Shown here piece by piece: positions 8,153 to 21,025 of a stretch of 64,000 nucleotides of DNA (positions are counted from its first letter, which is position 1; every line of letters starts with the position of its first letter). The DNA is taken from positions 1,495,001-1,559,000 of the forward strand of contig NZ_CP079094.1 of the NCBI RefSeq assembly GCF_019285595.1, given 5' to 3'. Under the pieces are notes generated by a model. That model was not told the origin of the DNA, made no database searches, and saw nothing but the letters and a program-made list of their open reading frames with translations. The position numbers and the translations under genes are program-made. Source of the stretch: Rickettsiella endosymbiont of Dermanyssus gallinae (GTDB lineage Bacteria; Pseudomonadota; Gammaproteobacteria; Diplorickettsiales; Diplorickettsiaceae).

Positions 8153-10618
8153 TTAATGAGCATTGGTTGTAGGATTATCTTTTTGTTGGATTTTCTTACT
8201 CATTAGTTTCCCGGGCAGCATATTTTTCTTATTTCGCTTTTGTTTAGATTTTGAACGAGAAAGCGGTTTTGTTGGGTGTAGCAAGGCAATATCTAGCACT
8301 TGATCTATCCAACGCACCGGATAAATGGTTAATCCCTCTTGGATATTTGCAGGGATTTCTTTGAGATCGCGCTTGTTTTCTTCTGGAATAATAACTTTTC
8401 GGATCCCACCACGGTGAGCTGCTAGTAATTTTTCTTTTAAACCACCAATAGGCAATACTTCACCGCGTAAGGTTATTTCTCCTGTCATAGCCACATCAGC
8501 ACGTACAGGATTTTTCGTAATGGCGGAAACTAATGCCGTACACATACCAATCCCTGCGCTAGGACCATCTTTAGGTGTAGCACCTTCGGGGACGTGTACA
8601 TGGATATCCTTTTTTTCATAAAAATTAATCGGAATACCCAAAATTTCCGCCCGACTTCGCACGACGGTCAATGCAGCCTGAATCGATTCCTGCATCACCT
8701 CGCCTAAATGGCCCGTGTAGGTTGTTTTGCCCTTTCCGGGTATAACCGTCGCTTCAATCGTCAATAATTCGCCGCCTACTTCTGTCCAAGCTAAACCACT
8801 GACTTGGCCTACTTGGTCATGATCCTCAACTAAGCCATAACGGAAACGTCGCACACCCAAATATTTTCCTAAATTCTGATCTGTCACCTTAACCGCTTTC
8901 AAACTCGGTTTACGCGCTATTTCTGTCACTACCTTACGGCAAATTTTTGCGATCTCTCGTTCCAGACTACGTACGCCTGCTTCTCGCGTGTAGTAACGGA
9001 TAATATCTTGCAATGCACTTTCAGATAAGACTAATTCTTTATTTTTTGTCGCTACTTTCAACCCATTTTGCTTAAGTTGTTTAGGCACTAAATGTTGTTT
9101 AGCAATATTAATCTTTTCATCTTCTGTATAACCTGGAATACGGATCACTTCCATACGATCCAACAACGCGGGGGGTATATTTAAGGTATTAGCCGTTGCG
9201 ATAAACAAAACTTCTGATAAATCGTAACTAACTTCTAAATAATGATCATCAAAAGCATGATTTTGTTCTGGATCTAATACTTCAAGTAATGCAGAAGCGG
9301 GATCGCCACGAAAATCCATCGCCATTTTGTCAATTTCATCCAACATAAAAAGTGGATTTTTGACGCCTACTTTCGCCATCTTTTGCATGATACGGCCTGG
9401 CATGGACCCTATATACGTACGGCGATGCCCTCGAATTTCGGCTTCATCACGCACACCGCCCAAAGACATACGGCTAAACTCACGCCCTATTGCCTTGGCA
9501 ATCGATTGCCCTAACGATGTTTTGCCCACGCCAGGTGGGCCAACTAAGCATAGAATAGGACCTTTTAATTTTTTAACACGCTGATGTACTGCTAAAAACT
9601 CAATCACACGCTCTTTGACTTTATCTAAGCCATAGTGAGCTTCTTGCAGTACTTTTTGCGCTTTATCTAAGTCAAAAAGAACTTTACTGCGTTTACTCCA
9701 AGGAATAGACAAAACCCAATCTAAATAATTTCGACTAACTGTCGCCTCGGCTGCCATAGGCGACATGGACTTTAGTTTATTAAACTCTGCTAAGGCTTTC
9801 TCTTTAGCCTCTTTGGGCATTTTTGCCTTCTCTATACGTTTTGCGATGTCATCCAATTCATTGCCAACGCCTTGTGATTCACCCAGTTCTTTTTGAATGG
9901 CTTTAACTTGCTCATTCAAATAGTATTCACGTTGGCTTTTTTCCATTTGCTTTTTAACGCGCCCACGAATTCGTTTTTGCATCTGCAATAAATCGATTTC
10001 GCTTTCAAGAAAAGCGAGTAATTTCTCTAAACGTGCTTTTAATGGAAATATTTCTAGAATTTCTTGCTTCTCTTGTATCTTAAGCGTGAGATGCGCGGCA
10101 ATCATATCGGTCAAACGACCTGGATTATCAATACTCGATAAGGTACTTAAGATTTCTAAAGGAATTTTTTTGTTTAGCTTAACGTATTGTTCAAATTGGG
10201 CAAGAACCGTACCCGTTAAAACTTCGATCTCTTGATCGAGCTCAACCGCCGGTATCTCAACCACCTCAATTTTTGCACTGATATAATCCTTTTCATCAAA
10301 AAATTCTTTGATGTGACCGCGCTGAAAGCCTTCAACCAGAACCTTTACAGTTCCATCAGGCAACTTCAACAGCTGTAAAATAGTCGCTATCGTTCCGACT
10401 TCATAAAAACCTTCGGTATTAGGATTATCTTCGGCAGGATTTTTTTGGGCAATCAGTAAAATTTTCTTGTCTGCCAATTTAGAGGCCATTGCAGCTTCTA
10501 AGGCTTTTATCGACTGCTTCCGCCCAACAAAAAGTGGAATAACCATATGGGGATAAACAACAACATCCCTTAACGGAAGCAATGGAAGCGTTTCTGAGGA
10601 TTTAGTCTCTATGCTCAT
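8153..10618 (-). CDS. lon: ATP-dependent Lon protease
   Basis: Cytosolic AAA+ serine protease for damaged and regulatory proteins. Order: N-terminal substrate domain (about 1-200), coiled-coil region, AAA+ module with Walker [10 protein letters not shown] (about 360) and Walker [10 protein letters not shown], and a protease domain with the catalytic serine in [11 protein letters not shown] (about 690) and lysine in [14 protein letters not shown] (about 733). At 821 residues it is slightly longer than usual because of a basic, Lys-rich C-terminal tail ([13 protein letters not shown]). Member of the tig-clpP-clpX-lon-hupB cluster. Confidence 0.98.
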   Translation of the reverse strand: MSIETKSSETLPLLPLRDVVVYPHMVIPLFVGRKQSIKALEAAMASKLADKKILLIAQKNPAEDNPNTEGFYEVGTIATILQLLKLPDGTVKVLVEGFQRGHIKEFFDEKDYISAKIEVVEIPAVELDQEIEVLTGTVLAQFEQYVKLNKKIPLEILSTLSSIDNPGRLTDMIAAHLTLKIQEKQEILEIFPLKARLEKLLAFLESEIDLLQMQKRIRGRVKKQMEKSQREYYLNEQVKAIQKELGESQGVGNELDDIAKRIEKAKMPKEAKEKALAEFNKLKSMSPMAAEATVSRNYLDWVLSIPWSKRSKVLFDLDKAQKVLQEAHYGLDKVKERVIEFLAVHQRVKKLKGPILCLVGPPGVGKTSLGQSIAKAIGREFSRMSLGGVRDEAEIRGHRRTYIGSMPGRIMQKMAKVGVKNPLFMLDEIDKMAMDFRGDPASALLEVLDPEQNHAFDDHYLEVSYDLSEVLFIATANTLNIPPALLDRMEVIRIPGYTEDEKINIAKQHLVPKQLKQNGLKVATKNKELVLSESALQDIIRYYTREAGVRSLEREIAKICRKVVTEIARKPSLKAVKVTDQNLGKYLGVRRFRYGLVEDHDQVGQVSGLAWTEVGGELLTIEATVIPGKGKTTYTGHLGEVMQESIQAALTVVRSRAEILGIPINFYEKKDIHVHVPEGATPKDGPSAGIGMCTALVSAITKNPVRADVAMTGEITLRGEVLPIGGLKEKLLAAHRGGIRKVIIPEENKRDLKEIPANIQEGLTIYPVRWIDQVLDIALLHPTKPLSRSKSKQKRNKKNMLPGKLMSKKIQQKDNPTTNAH

Positions 10619-10700
10619 AAGTTGCTATTCCCATAATTCAAGTAAGTTGTTTTCAGACAACATCACGCGGATTTTAGTTCATTGTTAAAAGCTAACACGG

Positions 10701-10717
10701 TTACCTTCTTAAGGTAA
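10701..10717. terminator. Hairpin between clpX and lon
   Basis: Perfect TTACCTT/AAGGTAA stem with a three-base loop in the 163-base gap. It could attenuate or end clpX transcription ahead of lon; there is no long T-run, so a strong terminator is doubtful. Confidence 0.35.
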
Positions 10718-10781
10718 GGGCGTTCTTATAGAATACAAGCCCCCATCTAGAATTTACAGGGACGCCTTAAGCTTTTAAAAT

Positions 10782-12113
10782 TTACTCACTACCCGCTGCT
10801 ATTTCCCTACTACCCATATTATCTACGTCATTATCTGTTTCTCTTTTGTAGATTACTAAGGGTTTAGCACCTTTATTAATAGTAGCAGCTTCAATCACTA
10901 CTTTACTAACATTCTGCATAGAAGGTAATTCATACATAATGTCTAGCAATACATGTTCTAAAATAGAACGTAGCCCTCTCGCACCCGTTTTTCGCTCTAA
11001 TGCTTTACGAGCAATGACTTGTAACGCATCCTCACGAAATTCCAATTCGGCGTTATCCATTTTAAATAACTTAAGATACTGCTTAATTAGCGCATTTTTA
11101 GGTTCTTTTAAAATCTGGATTAGAACCTTTTCGTCAAGCTCATCCAGTGTAGCAATGACCGGTAACCGGCCTATTAGCTCAGGGATAATGCCATATTTAA
11201 CCAAGTCTTCTGATTCAAGCTTAGCAAATAAAGCGGCTGAACGGCTTTTATCTTCTTTACTACGCACATCAGCCGCAAAGCCAATGCCGGTCCGCTCTGT
11301 ACGTTCTCGAATGATTTTCTCTAAACCTGAGAAAGTACCACCACAAATAAATAGAATATTGGTGGTATCGATTTGCACTGTTTCCTGATTGGGGTGTTTG
11401 CGCCCACCTTGTAAAGGAACAGAAGCAACCGTGCCTTCAAGTAATTTAAGCAACCCTTGTTGAACCCCTTCACCCGAAACGTCTCGAGTAATAGAAGGAC
11501 TTTCAGCACGTCGACTAATTTTATCGATTTCATCGATATAGACTATTCCCAATTGCGCGCGTTCAACATTCCCATTCGCCGCTTGCAGTAATTTCTGTAA
11601 GATGTTTTCAACATCATCACCCACGTAACCTGCTTCGGTTAACGTTGTTGCATCCGCAATAGCAAAAGGTAAGTTAAATAAACGCGCCAAGGTTTTTGCA
11701 AGTAAGGTTTTACCACTACCGGTAGGACCTATCAGTAACACGTTACTTTTACTTAATTCTGTATCATCTTTTACATTTAAAGGGTGAAGACAAGCCTTTT
11801 TAATTAAATCCAAGCGTTTGTAATGATTATACGCGGCAACGGATAATATTTTTTTTGCGAATTCCTGACCTATCACAAACTCATTGAACACAGCATGAAT
11901 TTCTACTGGCTTAGGAATAGGCAATGCTCCCCCTTCTTGTCGGGGCGTTTCCTCTTGGAATTCTTCTTTTAAAATCTCGCTACAAAGGGTTACACATTCG
12001 TTACAAATAAAAATAGAAGGCCCTGTAATTAATTTATACACCTCATTTTGGCTCTTGCCGCAAAATGAGCAGTAACAAGGCTCCGAGGTTTTATCGTTTA
12101 TTGATCCACTCAT
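10782..12113 (-). CDS. clpX: ATP-dependent Clp protease, unfoldase subunit ClpX
   Basis: Hexameric AAA+ unfoldase that feeds ClpP. An N-terminal four-cysteine zinc domain (CSFCGKSQ ... CNEC, residues about 15-40) is the docking site for adaptors such as SspB, which is encoded at 17.9 kb. The AAA+ core has Walker A GPTGSGKT and Walker [10 protein letters not shown]. The ClpP-contacting loop and the C-terminal [10 protein letters not shown] motif are present. The 443-residue length is slightly above the usual value because of an acidic tail. Confidence 0.98.
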   Translation of the reverse strand: MSGSINDKTSEPCYCSFCGKSQNEVYKLITGPSIFICNECVTLCSEILKEEFQEETPRQEGGALPIPKPVEIHAVFNEFVIGQEFAKKILSVAAYNHYKRLDLIKKACLHPLNVKDDTELSKSNVLLIGPTGSGKTLLAKTLARLFNLPFAIADATTLTEAGYVGDDVENILQKLLQAANGNVERAQLGIVYIDEIDKISRRAESPSITRDVSGEGVQQGLLKLLEGTVASVPLQGGRKHPNQETVQIDTTNILFICGGTFSGLEKIIRERTERTGIGFAADVRSKEDKSRSAALFAKLESEDLVKYGIIPELIGRLPVIATLDELDEKVLIQILKEPKNALIKQYLKLFKMDNAELEFREDALQVIARKALERKTGARGLRSILEHVLLDIMYELPSMQNVSKVVIEAATINKGAKPLVIYKRETDNDVDNMGSREIAAGSE

Positions 12114-12207
12114 AATTTATACCCCAGTAAACTATTATTCATATTCAAACCAAACACCCAAAAAAATATTAAATCCAATACCATAACGGAAATACTCATC
12201 CTTATTA

Positions 12208-12873
12208 TTATTCTATAGAAGAAGTCTCTAACGCTTCTTTAGCTTGACTTGCTTCTGCCCTTGCTGATAACAGCGAGTCAATCAGTCCATAATCAATGGC
12301 TTGCTGCGCGCCCATAAAATTATCGCGATCGGTATCGCGCAGAATCTGCTGGGTGTCTTTCCCTGTATGTTTAGCCATAATGCTGTTGATTCGTTCCCTG
12401 ACTAATAACATTTCACGCGTATGGATTTCAATATCGGTTGCCTGCCCCTGATATCCCCCTAAAGGCTGATGAATCATCATGCGAGCATGGGGTAAGCAAT
12501 GGCGTTTACCTTTTGCACCACCACAGAGAAGCAACGCAGCTGCGCTGGCTGCTTGACCAATACACATGGTGCTTACATCCGGCTTAATAAACTGCATAGT
12601 ATCGTAAATCGCCAAACCTGAAGTCACCACACCACCGGGTGAGTTGATATAAAGAAAAATATCTTTATCAGGGTTTTCAGATTCCAAAAAAAGCATTTGT
12701 GCAATAATTAAATTAGCCATATGGTCTTCAATAGGACCTACAACAAAAATAATCCGATCTTTTAATAAGCGAGAATAAATATCATACGCTCTTTCACCAC
12801 GACCCGATTGTTCCACTACCATCGGAACTAACAATGAATTAGATACTTCCTTAGAAAAATTAGTGATATGCAT
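12208..12873 (-). CDS. clpP: ATP-dependent Clp protease, proteolytic subunit ClpP
   Basis: Tetradecameric serine peptidase partnering ClpX. The catalytic serine lies in [11 protein letters not shown] and the histidine in MMIHQPLGG; the third residue (Asp) is in the RDTDRDNF region. 221 residues with a short N-terminal propeptide-like stretch before LVPMVVEQ. Between tig and clpX, same strand. Confidence 0.98.
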   Translation of the reverse strand: MHITNFSKEVSNSLLVPMVVEQSGRGERAYDIYSRLLKDRIIFVVGPIEDHMANLIIAQMLFLESENPDKDIFLYINSPGGVVTSGLAIYDTMQFIKPDVSTMCIGQAASAAALLLCGGAKGKRHCLPHARMMIHQPLGGYQGQATDIEIHTREMLLVRERINSIMAKHTGKDTQQILRDTDRDNFMGAQQAIDYGLIDSLLSARAEASQAKEALETSSIE

Positions 12874-12967
12874 AGTTACTCTCTAAAATAGAAAAAATTA
12901 AATTTTCAAAACAGCACCCTATAGTTTTAAAATCCTCAAACTAAATATTGACTTAAAAACTAAGTGG

Positions 12968-14290
12968 TTATTTCTCTGCGCCTTCTTCCTGTGTTTTTGC
13001 TGACAGATTCATCATTTCATTATATTGCACTGTTTTTTCAGTGTATTCTGCTTCTTCTAATAACTTATCAATGACTTGTTCTTCTAAAACAGAAGAACGA
13101 ATATTCAGCATCATATTTTTATCTTTATACAAGCGTTCCCGTATCGACTGTGCAAATTGAAAAGCACTGGCTAAACGTTCAACCTCTTGTAAAACGCGTG
13201 CTTCATCCGCTTGCAACTGGTGTGTTTCAATCACTGCACTAAATAGCAAGCCCAAGGTAACACGCCGATTAGCCGCAAGCTGTAAATCATTCTTAGCTTC
13301 TTCTGATAAAGGCTCATCTGAGCTCTTTCCTTGCTGTTTTTGCTGTCCTTTTAATTCCGCTTCTAAGCGTTGGAATTCTTGATCCAACAATACTTGCGGT
13401 AATTCTTCAATCGCATAAAGTTCAATTAATTTATCAATGACTTGGGTCTTTAATTTTTCACGCAAAACCCGATCAAGTTCATTCTGCATATGTTGGCGTA
13501 TTTGAGTACGCAAAGTTTCCATGCCGCCTTCGTGAATGCCTAAACGCTGTGCAAAAGCATCATCTAATTCCGCTAATTTAGGTTCAGAAACTTTTTGAAC
13601 CTGTACTGTTGCTGAATTTGTTTTTTCTGCTTGTTGTTCTTTATTGCCACCAGCTAATGAAACATTTAATGTTTCGCCTGCCGTACTACCAAAAAGACCG
13701 GCAAACCCCTCGGGCATTTTGCCTTCTTCAAGCACCCACTCTAAATCTTTGCGCGGCTCAGTGCCATCTGAAAGAGTAAGATCAAAGGTAACTTTATCGC
13801 CCTGTTGTGCCTTGCGTTGTGTTTCAATCCAATCCGCATGTTGATGGCGCATTTTTTCTAAAACTTCTACAATATCCGCATCAGTAATATCTACTTTTAG
13901 CTTTTCTAAGCTTACGCTTTTTAATTCAGGTGCTGAAACCTGAGGGTAAACCTCAAAGCTTGCTGTATATTCAAGGTCATTTCCAGGCTCTGCCTTTATC
14001 GAATCAATATGGGGTTGCCCAGCAGGATTTAAAGCATTCTTCTGCAATGCTGCCGATAAACTTGTTTGCAAAGATTCCTGAATAACATCGCCCCACACGC
14101 TGTCGCCATAAAGTTTTTCTACAACATGCGTAGGCACTTTTCCAGGCCGGAAACCGTCTAAACGTGTTTTTTTCGCTAATTCGGCAAGACGATTTTTTTT
14201 ATGTTGCTCAAGTTGATTGCTCGGCACAATAACGCTTAAACGTCGGTTTAAACGCCCTACATTTTCCACAGAAACTTGCATATCATTCAT
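12968..14290 (-). CDS. tig: Trigger factor
   Basis: Ribosome-bound chaperone and peptidyl-prolyl isomerase for nascent chains. The ribosome-docking signature GFRPGKVP is present near residue 45. An FKBP-like domain (about 150-240, containing GDKVTFDLTLSDG) and the C-terminal chaperone arms follow. A start at 14320 is in frame, but MNDMQVSVEN (14290) gives the family's normal N-terminus and is preferred; 14281 is another possibility. First gene of the clp/lon cluster. Confidence 0.95.
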   Translation of the reverse strand: MNDMQVSVENVGRLNRRLSVIVPSNQLEQHKKNRLAELAKKTRLDGFRPGKVPTHVVEKLYGDSVWGDVIQESLQTSLSAALQKNALNPAGQPHIDSIKAEPGNDLEYTASFEVYPQVSAPELKSVSLEKLKVDITDADIVEVLEKMRHQHADWIETQRKAQQGDKVTFDLTLSDGTEPRKDLEWVLEEGKMPEGFAGLFGSTAGETLNVSLAGGNKEQQAEKTNSATVQVQKVSEPKLAELDDAFAQRLGIHEGGMETLRTQIRQHMQNELDRVLREKLKTQVIDKLIELYAIEELPQVLLDQEFQRLEAELKGQQKQQGKSSDEPLSEEAKNDLQLAANRRVTLGLLFSAVIETHQLQADEARVLQEVERLASAFQFAQSIRERLYKDKNMMLNIRSSVLEEQVIDKLLEEAEYTEKTVQYNEMMNLSAKTQEEGAEK

Positions 14291-14383
14291 AAAAATTAAG
14301 GCTCTTATCGTTATATACATTTACAGCTTGGCTGCGGATTAAATCTGCAGCTCAAGGTGTGCTTATTGATTCCACCAGTAGGC

Positions 14384-14468
<85 letters not shown>

Positions 14469-14507
14469 AAGGTCGTTAATTATACAGGTATCTTATCACG
14501 AAAAAAA

Positions 14508-15521
<1,014 letters not shown>

Positions 15522-15634
15522 TTATCCATATTATTATATTCTCTATAGGGGAGCCACTTTACCTGATAAAATTCTATATTCAAGCATCACCTTAACAAAA
15601 GCCAAGGTTCAGGGTAAATGAGGGTAAAATGTAC

Positions 15635-15664
15635 TTGTATTACCTTCACTGTTTTTGTTAGAAT
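15635..15664 (+). promoter_or_regulatory. Candidate sigma70 promoter for rplM-rpsI
   Basis: TTGTAT at 15635 and TAGAAT at 15659 are 18 bases apart, followed by a GC-rich discriminator (TGGCGCCC) as in stringently controlled promoters. It leaves a 5' leader of roughly 60 bases before rplM. Sequence match only. Confidence 0.4.
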
Positions 15665-15730
15665 TGGCGCCCTCTGAACTTAGAGAACTTATTCTCAACC
15701 GTCATACGAGCGCATTGGAGCTTCAAAGAC

Positions 15731-16165
15731 ATGAAAACATTAATGGCCAAAACCGGCCAGATAGAACGTAAATGGCACCTTATCGATGCTTCAGGTAAAA
15801 CCTTAGGTCGACTTGCCACTCAAATAGCCCATCTATTACGGGGCAAGCATAAACCAGAATTCACTCCACATGTGGATACTGGCGATTACGTGGTCGTTAT
15901 CAATGCTGAAAAAGTGGCTGTTACCGGTAGAAAAACTACCGATAAACAGTATGAACGCTACACAGGCTATCCGGGTGGATTAAAGGCGATTACTTTTGAT
16001 AAGCTACAAAAAAGCTTTCCTGCACGCATTATCGAAAAAGCAGTAAAAGGGATGTTACCTAAAAATCCTTTAGGTTATGCTACGATTACCAAACTTAAGG
16101 TTTATGCAGGTTCATCGCATCCACATAGCGCTCAGAATCCTTCTGCAACCGCAATCGACAGTTAA
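15731..16165 (+). CDS. rplM: 50S ribosomal protein L13
   Basis: Early-assembly large-subunit protein. 144 residues with typical motifs: [42 protein letters not shown] and [10 protein letters not shown]. Directly upstream of rpsI, with which it forms a near-universal operon. Confidence 0.98.
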   Translation: MKTLMAKTGQIERKWHLIDASGKTLGRLATQIAHLLRGKHKPEFTPHVDTGDYVVVINAEKVAVTGRKTTDKQYERYTGYPGGLKAITFDKLQKSFPARIIEKAVKGMLPKNPLGYATITKLKVYAGSSHPHSAQNPSATAIDS

Positions 16166-16183
16166 AATAGGTTAATTATTATT

Positions 16184-16624
16184 ATGGCAACGCCACTAAA
16201 ACAACATTATGGAACAGGCCGTCGTAAAACAGCGACCGCTCGAGTATTTATGAAAAAAGGCGGCACAGGCCTTATTAATGTCAATGGTCGCACCTTAGAA
16301 AACTACTTTGGCCGTGAAACAGCACGTATGGTGGTACGCCAACCGTTGGAAGTAGTAGACCAACTTGGCAAATTCGATATCAATGTCACCGTTACAGGCG
16401 GTGGTAGTAGTGGTCAGGCCGGCGCCGTTCGACATGGTATAAGCCGTGCGCTTATGACTTATGATGAAAAAACTGATGTTTCTACCGATGGTTCAGAGAA
16501 CGATAATTCTTTTCGCCGTCTACTACGCCGTGCCGGTTTAGTAACACGCGATGCAAGAAAAGTTGAACGTAAGAAAGTTGGACGTCACAAAGCCCGTAAA
16601 GGCACCCAATACTCTAAACGTTAA
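16184..16624 (+). CDS. rpsI: 30S ribosomal protein S9
   Basis: Small-subunit protein whose basic C-terminal tail reaches the P-site. [33 protein letters not shown] and the C-terminal [11 protein letters not shown] identify it. The 146-residue length is slightly above usual because of an internal STDGSEND-type stretch (about residues 101-108), which is longer and more acidic than common S9 sequences. Confidence 0.97.
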   Translation: MATPLKQHYGTGRRKTATARVFMKKGGTGLINVNGRTLENYFGRETARMVVRQPLEVVDQLGKFDINVTVTGGGSSGQAGAVRHGISRALMTYDEKTDVSTDGSENDNSFRRLLRRAGLVTRDARKVERKKVGRHKARKGTQYSKR

Positions 16625-17267
16625 TATTCTGGTATTACGAACCCAGCCTATTATCTATCATCAAAAGTAGGACTCATACAAAATATTGTATTTTATGTGA
16701 GTTCTAAATTGATTTCCTATTTACCTTCGATTTATTTAATGTACACATAGACTGTCATTCCTTGCTGTTTATGCGTTATAATCACTTAGCTGTCTGATTT
16801 AAAAATTATCGATAAAGTAAACAATTCAACTGCGAACCAACCGCTTCACGATAGCCTGATTTTTATTCAAGTTGAGTATATCGGGCAAGAATTAGTGATT
16901 AGGTGTATAATTGTCTACTTAGGTTTTATCTAGATAAAACGAAGCCCTTAAGAGTCCATAATAATTTAGTAAAAATATGGCGGTATCTGAGCCCTTAGCA
17001 ATATTACGAAAAACACACTCCCTAATAATCAATTATTAACTAATTCAAATTATAAAACACTTAAATTAGAAGAAATGCTGATTTAGTAGGTTTTTTAGCT
17101 TATGTGACTGGGCTGATTAAAGCTCATCAGTAATCATTAGGAATAAAAGTATGCGGTTTCTTGCTGTTTTTTATATTCGGTTTATTAAAAAACAGATTTA
17201 GAAGAGTATAAGGTAAATTTGCTGAGAAATACATAAAACCGATATCTATTTATGGAGAACCCTATAT
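16625..17267. other. 643-base stretch without a recognisable gene
   Basis: No credible frame on either strand. It begins with an imperfect hairpin (16671-16703, ACTCA...TGAGT arms with an AAAATA/TATTTT core) that could end rpsI transcription. The rest is AT-rich with many stops. In many gammaproteobacteria petABC (cytochrome bc1) lies between rpsI and sspA; no remnant of these genes can be recognised here. Confidence 0.6.
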
Positions 17268-17924
17268 ATGGCACAACCTGCCGGTAAACGCTCAACCATG
17301 AGTTTATATATGAGGCACGATGATCCCTATAGTCATAGGGTACGCATAGTGTTAGCAGAAAAAGGAATTACTGCAGAGATGTTTGATATGTCTTCAACAG
17401 AATTTCCATCAAATTTTTTAGAAAACAATCCTTATGGTAGCGTCCCTACCATCATTGATCGAGATTTAGTTCTTTATGAGCCGAATATTATTACTGAATA
17501 CCTCGATGAACGTTTTCCACACCCCCCTTTATTACCTGTTTATCCGGTAGCGCGCGCTAAAAGTCGTCAGATGATCTATCGCATAGAACGCGATTGGTAT
17601 CCGCTCTTACAACAGATTGAAAATGCGCTAAAAAATGATAAAGTAGCTGAATTAGGAAAAGTTAAACTTGCCCAAGAAGCATTAGAAAACAGCTTAAATG
17701 GCATCGCACCTGTATTTGCGGGCAAAGAGTATTTTATGAGCGACGAATTTACTTTAGTCGATTGTTGTCTAGCACCCTTACTATGGCGTTTGCGTTCTTT
17801 AAACGCACAAAAGAATAAGCCTTCTGCATTGGAACAACCCATTCGACTTTACGAAGAACGGGTGTTTACACGTCCTTCATTTAAGGCCACTTTAAATGAA
17901 GTTGAATTTGGAGTAAAAACTTAA
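17268..17924 (+). CDS. sspA: Stringent starvation protein A
   Basis: GST-fold, RNA-polymerase-associated regulator of stationary-phase and stress genes. N-terminal thioredoxin-like domain with SLYMRHDDPYSHRVRIVLAEKG and the cis-proline NPYGSVPT segment, then the helical GST C-domain (DWYPLLQQIE, FTLVDCCLAPLLWRL). 218 residues. Tightly followed by sspB. Confidence 0.95.
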   Translation: MAQPAGKRSTMSLYMRHDDPYSHRVRIVLAEKGITAEMFDMSSTEFPSNFLENNPYGSVPTIIDRDLVLYEPNIITEYLDERFPHPPLLPVYPVARAKSRQMIYRIERDWYPLLQQIENALKNDKVAELGKVKLAQEALENSLNGIAPVFAGKEYFMSDEFTLVDCCLAPLLWRLRSLNAQKNKPSALEQPIRLYEERVFTRPSFKATLNEVEFGVKT

Positions 17925-17925
17925 C

Positions 17926-18327
17926 ATGATGATTTCAAATCGTTCTTATTTATTGCGTGCATTATATGATTGGATCACAGACAGTCAGCTAACGCCTTAT
18001 ATTTTACTTGATGCGGAATTCCCTCATGTAGAAGTACCTACGCAATATGTCAAAGACGGTAAAATAACACTCAATATTTCATTGGATGCTGTTTTAAATC
18101 TAAAAATAGATACTAAAGCCATTCAATTTGAAGCCAGCTTTAATGGTCAATCCATGTTAGTTTATGCGCCTATTAAAGCTGTCTTAGCCATCTATGCCCG
18201 TGAAAATGGCCAAGGCATGGTATTTTCAGAAGAGGAAGAAGAAAGCCAGCAAGGTGATGGCACACCTCCTACTCCACCACCAAGAGTAAGAGATGGAAAG
18301 CGACCGGACCTAAGAATCGTCAAATAA
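17926..18327 (+). CDS. sspB: ClpXP adaptor SspB
   Basis: Binds ssrA-tagged peptides and tethers them to ClpX. The folded N-terminal domain (about 1-105) contains the peptide-groove segments YILLDAEFP and GKITLNIS. A flexible acidic linker (EEEEES...TPPTPPP) leads to the C-terminal ClpX-binding tail KRPDLRIVK, close to the known RPALRVVK-type motif. It begins one base after sspA ends. ClpX and ClpP are encoded 5-6 kb upstream. Confidence 0.93.
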   Translation: MMISNRSYLLRALYDWITDSQLTPYILLDAEFPHVEVPTQYVKDGKITLNISLDAVLNLKIDTKAIQFEASFNGQSMLVYAPIKAVLAIYARENGQGMVFSEEEEESQQGDGTPPTPPPRVRDGKRPDLRIVK

Positions 18328-18328
18328 C

Positions 18329-18757
18329 ATGGCAGCACCCACCCCTATCGGTTGGCGAGAATGGGTATCTTTGCCTGAGTTAGGTATACGTCATCTCAAA
18401 GCAAAAGTTGATACGGGTGCGCGTACTTCTGCCTTACATGCTTCTAGTGTAAAAATATTAGAAGGAACTTCGAAGAAAAAAAAGGTTTGTTTTATCATGC
18501 GCCCCCACTCGCGCCATTCCCCCAAAAAAACGATAAAATGTGTCGCTGAATTAATTGACATCCGACAAATAACCGATTCAGGTGGGCATAAAGAACAACG
18601 TTGCGTCATTAGAACGCCGATTGTTATCGGTAAGCACAGTTGGTCTATTGAAATTACATTAACAAGCCGGGATAGCATGCGTTTTAAAATGTTATTAGGC
18701 CGTACTGCCTTAAAAGGTTTTATTGTCGATCCTTGCCGCTCTTATTTAATCGTATAA
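18329..18757 (+). CDS. RimK-associated retropepsin-like protease (ATP-dependent zinc protease family)
   Basis: 142-residue member of the COG4067 family found next to rimK. The aspartic-protease-like motif [13 protein letters not shown] lies at residues 27-39, and the closing [15 protein letters not shown] matches the family's second conserved block. The biochemical role is poorly known; linkage to rimK suggests processing or regulation of glutamate-modified proteins, which is inference. Sits one base after sspB and nine bases before rimK. Confidence 0.85.
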   Translation: MAAPTPIGWREWVSLPELGIRHLKAKVDTGARTSALHASSVKILEGTSKKKKVCFIMRPHSRHSPKKTIKCVAELIDIRQITDSGGHKEQRCVIRTPIVIGKHSWSIEITLTSRDSMRFKMLLGRTALKGFIVDPCRSYLIV

Positions 18758-18765
18758 AAAACACC

Positions 18766-19656
18766 ATGAAAATTGCTATTCTTTCTCGTCGCTCACAGCT
18801 TTACTCTACTCATCGTTTAGCAGAAGAAGCGACGAAGCGAGGACATGATGTCAAAATAATTGATACCTTGCGTTGTTACATGAATATAACTAGCAAAAAC
18901 CCTTCTATTCATTATAAAGGGAAAATTCTTGATAAGTTTGATGCCATCATTCCCCGTATTGGTGCATCCATTACTTTTTATGGCGCTGCACTGGTAAGAC
19001 AATTTGAAATGATGGGAACTTTCGTTGCTAACGATTCTATCGCCATCACGCGTGCACAAGACAAACTACGTTCACTGCAATTATTATCCCGTAAAGGTGT
19101 AGGATTACCCATTACAGGATTTGCTTATTCACCCGATGATATCCAAGACCTTATCAGTATGGTCGGTGGCCCTCCTCTTGTGATTAAAATTTTAGAAGGT
19201 ACCCAAGGAATAGGTGTTGTTTTAGCAGAGACTCAACAAGCGGCTACCAGTGTTATTGAAGCTTTTTTAGATCTACAAGCGCATATTATGGTTCAAGAAT
19301 ATATTAAAGAAGCAAAAGCCGCGGATATTCGCTGTTTTGTTGTTAACGGTAAAGTTATCGCCGCCATGGAACGCCAAGCAAAAATTGGCGAATTTCGCTC
19401 TAATATTCATCGTGGTGGAACGATACGCCTCGCTAAACTGACCGAAGAAGAACGTACCGCTGCGGTCCACGCCGCTAAAGTCATTGGGTTGAATATTGCG
19501 GGTGTTGATTTATTACGCTCTAACAGAGGCCCCTTAATTATGGAGGTAAACTCCTCTCCTGGCTTAGAAGGGATAGAAAAAGCGACAAAAAAAAATGTAG
19601 CCGAAATCATCATTAAGTTTATTGAGAAAAAAGCCGGCAAACATCGCTTGATTTAA
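18766..19656 (+). CDS. rimK: RimK-type ATP-grasp glutamate ligase
   Basis: Adds glutamate residues to the C-terminus of ribosomal protein S6 in model species. Start chosen at [18 protein letters not shown] (18766); an upstream in-frame ATG at 18733 would overlap the previous gene. ATP-grasp features: [17 protein letters not shown] (about 143-159), [19 protein letters not shown], and the metal site [15 protein letters not shown]. 296 residues, as expected. Confidence 0.93.
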   Translation: MKIAILSRRSQLYSTHRLAEEATKRGHDVKIIDTLRCYMNITSKNPSIHYKGKILDKFDAIIPRIGASITFYGAALVRQFEMMGTFVANDSIAITRAQDKLRSLQLLSRKGVGLPITGFAYSPDDIQDLISMVGGPPLVIKILEGTQGIGVVLAETQQAATSVIEAFLDLQAHIMVQEYIKEAKAADIRCFVVNGKVIAAMERQAKIGEFRSNIHRGGTIRLAKLTEEERTAAVHAAKVIGLNIAGVDLLRSNRGPLIMEVNSSPGLEGIEKATKKNVAEIIIKFIEKKAGKHRLI

Positions 19657-19714
19657 TAGGAAAGGCATCGCGTTCATATTGACTACACCATTTTTGCATC
19701 GTATAAATCTATGC

Positions 19715-21010
19715 ATGAGTACTCAACACCTCACTAGACCACTTGCCGATCGCTTAAGACCCACCTGTATCGATGACTTTTTTGGTCAAACCCATTTGCT
19801 TGGTCCTGGGAAATCACTGCGTTATGCCCTTGTACAGGGACAATTACACTCAATGATTTTATGGGGACCGCCTGGAACAGGAAAAACCACCTTAGCAAAA
19901 ATCATGGCGAATCATGCCAGAGCCCGATTTGAATCACTCTCTGCGCTACTTGTGGGTGTCAAAGAAATTCGAAACATTGCTGAGCGCGCACAGTCTGCAC
20001 TTAATACAGAAGTCCCACAAAACACCTTAGTTTTTATTGACGAAATCCATCGCTTTAATAAAAGCCAACAAGATGCATTATTACCCTATATAGAATCGGG
20101 ATTATTTATCCTTATCGGCGCTACGACTGAAAACCCTTCTTTTGAACTGAATAACGCGTTATTATCACGCACTCGCGTTTATGTATTAAAAAAACTAAAT
20201 TCAGAAGACATCATTGATATTATCAATCGTGCTTTAAGCCATCAGGAACTTGGTTTAGGTAATCAACCATTAACCATGGCTGAACCTATAAAAAAACAGC
20301 TTGCTATGATAGCTGACGGCGATGCTCGCCAAGCATTAAACCTTTTAGAAATTGCTGCTGATTTAGCTGAAAATAATTGTATTGATGAGAAAACATTACA
20401 ACTCATTACACAAACAAACCTACGTCGCTTTGATAAAAAAGGCGAATTTTTTTACGACCAAATTTCCGCCTTGCATAAATCAGTACGTGGCACTGATCCC
20501 GATGCCGCGCTTTATTGGTTAGCGCGTATGCTCGATGGTGGTTGCGACCCACTCTATATTGCTAGACGCATCGTACGCATGGCGAGTGAAGATATTGGCA
20601 ATGCTGATCCACGTGGTTTACAACTTGCACTCGATGCCTGGGAAGTTCAAGAACGTTTAGGTAGCCCTGAAGGTGAACTTGCTTTAGCACAAGCGATTGT
20701 GTATCTCGCCTGCACTGCAAAAAGTAATGCTGTCTATACCGCTTTTAATGCCGCCAGGGCAGATGCCAAAGAACATGGTTCACTCGAAGTCCCACTACAC
20801 CTGCGTAATGCGCCTACTAAGCTCATGCGTAACTTAAATTATGGTAAAGACTACCGCTATGCACATAATGAAGCCGATGCCTATGTACACGGAGAATGTT
20901 ATTTTCCTGAAGAGTTAGCCAATAAACAGTATTATTTTCCTGTTTCTCGAGGTTTAGAACTAAAAATAGCTGAAAAATTGGCAGGATTAAAAAAACCACA
21001 AAAAATATAA
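19715..21010 (+). CDS. rarA: Replication-associated recombination protein A (RarA/MgsA)
   Basis: AAA+ ATPase related to clamp loaders that acts at stalled forks. RPLADRLRP, then [12 protein letters not shown], Walker [10 protein letters not shown], Walker [16 protein letters not shown], sensor 1 [12 protein letters not shown], and the C-terminal tetramerisation domain with [16 protein letters not shown]-like sequence (here [17 protein letters not shown]). A TTG start at 19679 is in frame, but the ATG at 19715 gives the conserved N-terminus. Converges on the lipid gene with 15 bases between. Confidence 0.95.
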   Translation: MSTQHLTRPLADRLRPTCIDDFFGQTHLLGPGKSLRYALVQGQLHSMILWGPPGTGKTTLAKIMANHARARFESLSALLVGVKEIRNIAERAQSALNTEVPQNTLVFIDEIHRFNKSQQDALLPYIESGLFILIGATTENPSFELNNALLSRTRVYVLKKLNSEDIIDIINRALSHQELGLGNQPLTMAEPIKKQLAMIADGDARQALNLLEIAADLAENNCIDEKTLQLITQTNLRRFDKKGEFFYDQISALHKSVRGTDPDAALYWLARMLDGGCDPLYIARRIVRMASEDIGNADPRGLQLALDAWEVQERLGSPEGELALAQAIVYLACTAKSNAVYTAFNAARADAKEHGSLEVPLHLRNAPTKLMRNLNYGKDYRYAHNEADAYVHGECYFPEELANKQYYFPVSRGLELKIAEKLAGLKKPQKI

Positions 21011-21025
21011 ATCGTTATGGCTATA

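Noticed and set aside
18866-19059. Antisense frames within rimK, lon, clpX and other housekeeping genes
   Set aside because: All lie opposite secure genes and have no independent features.
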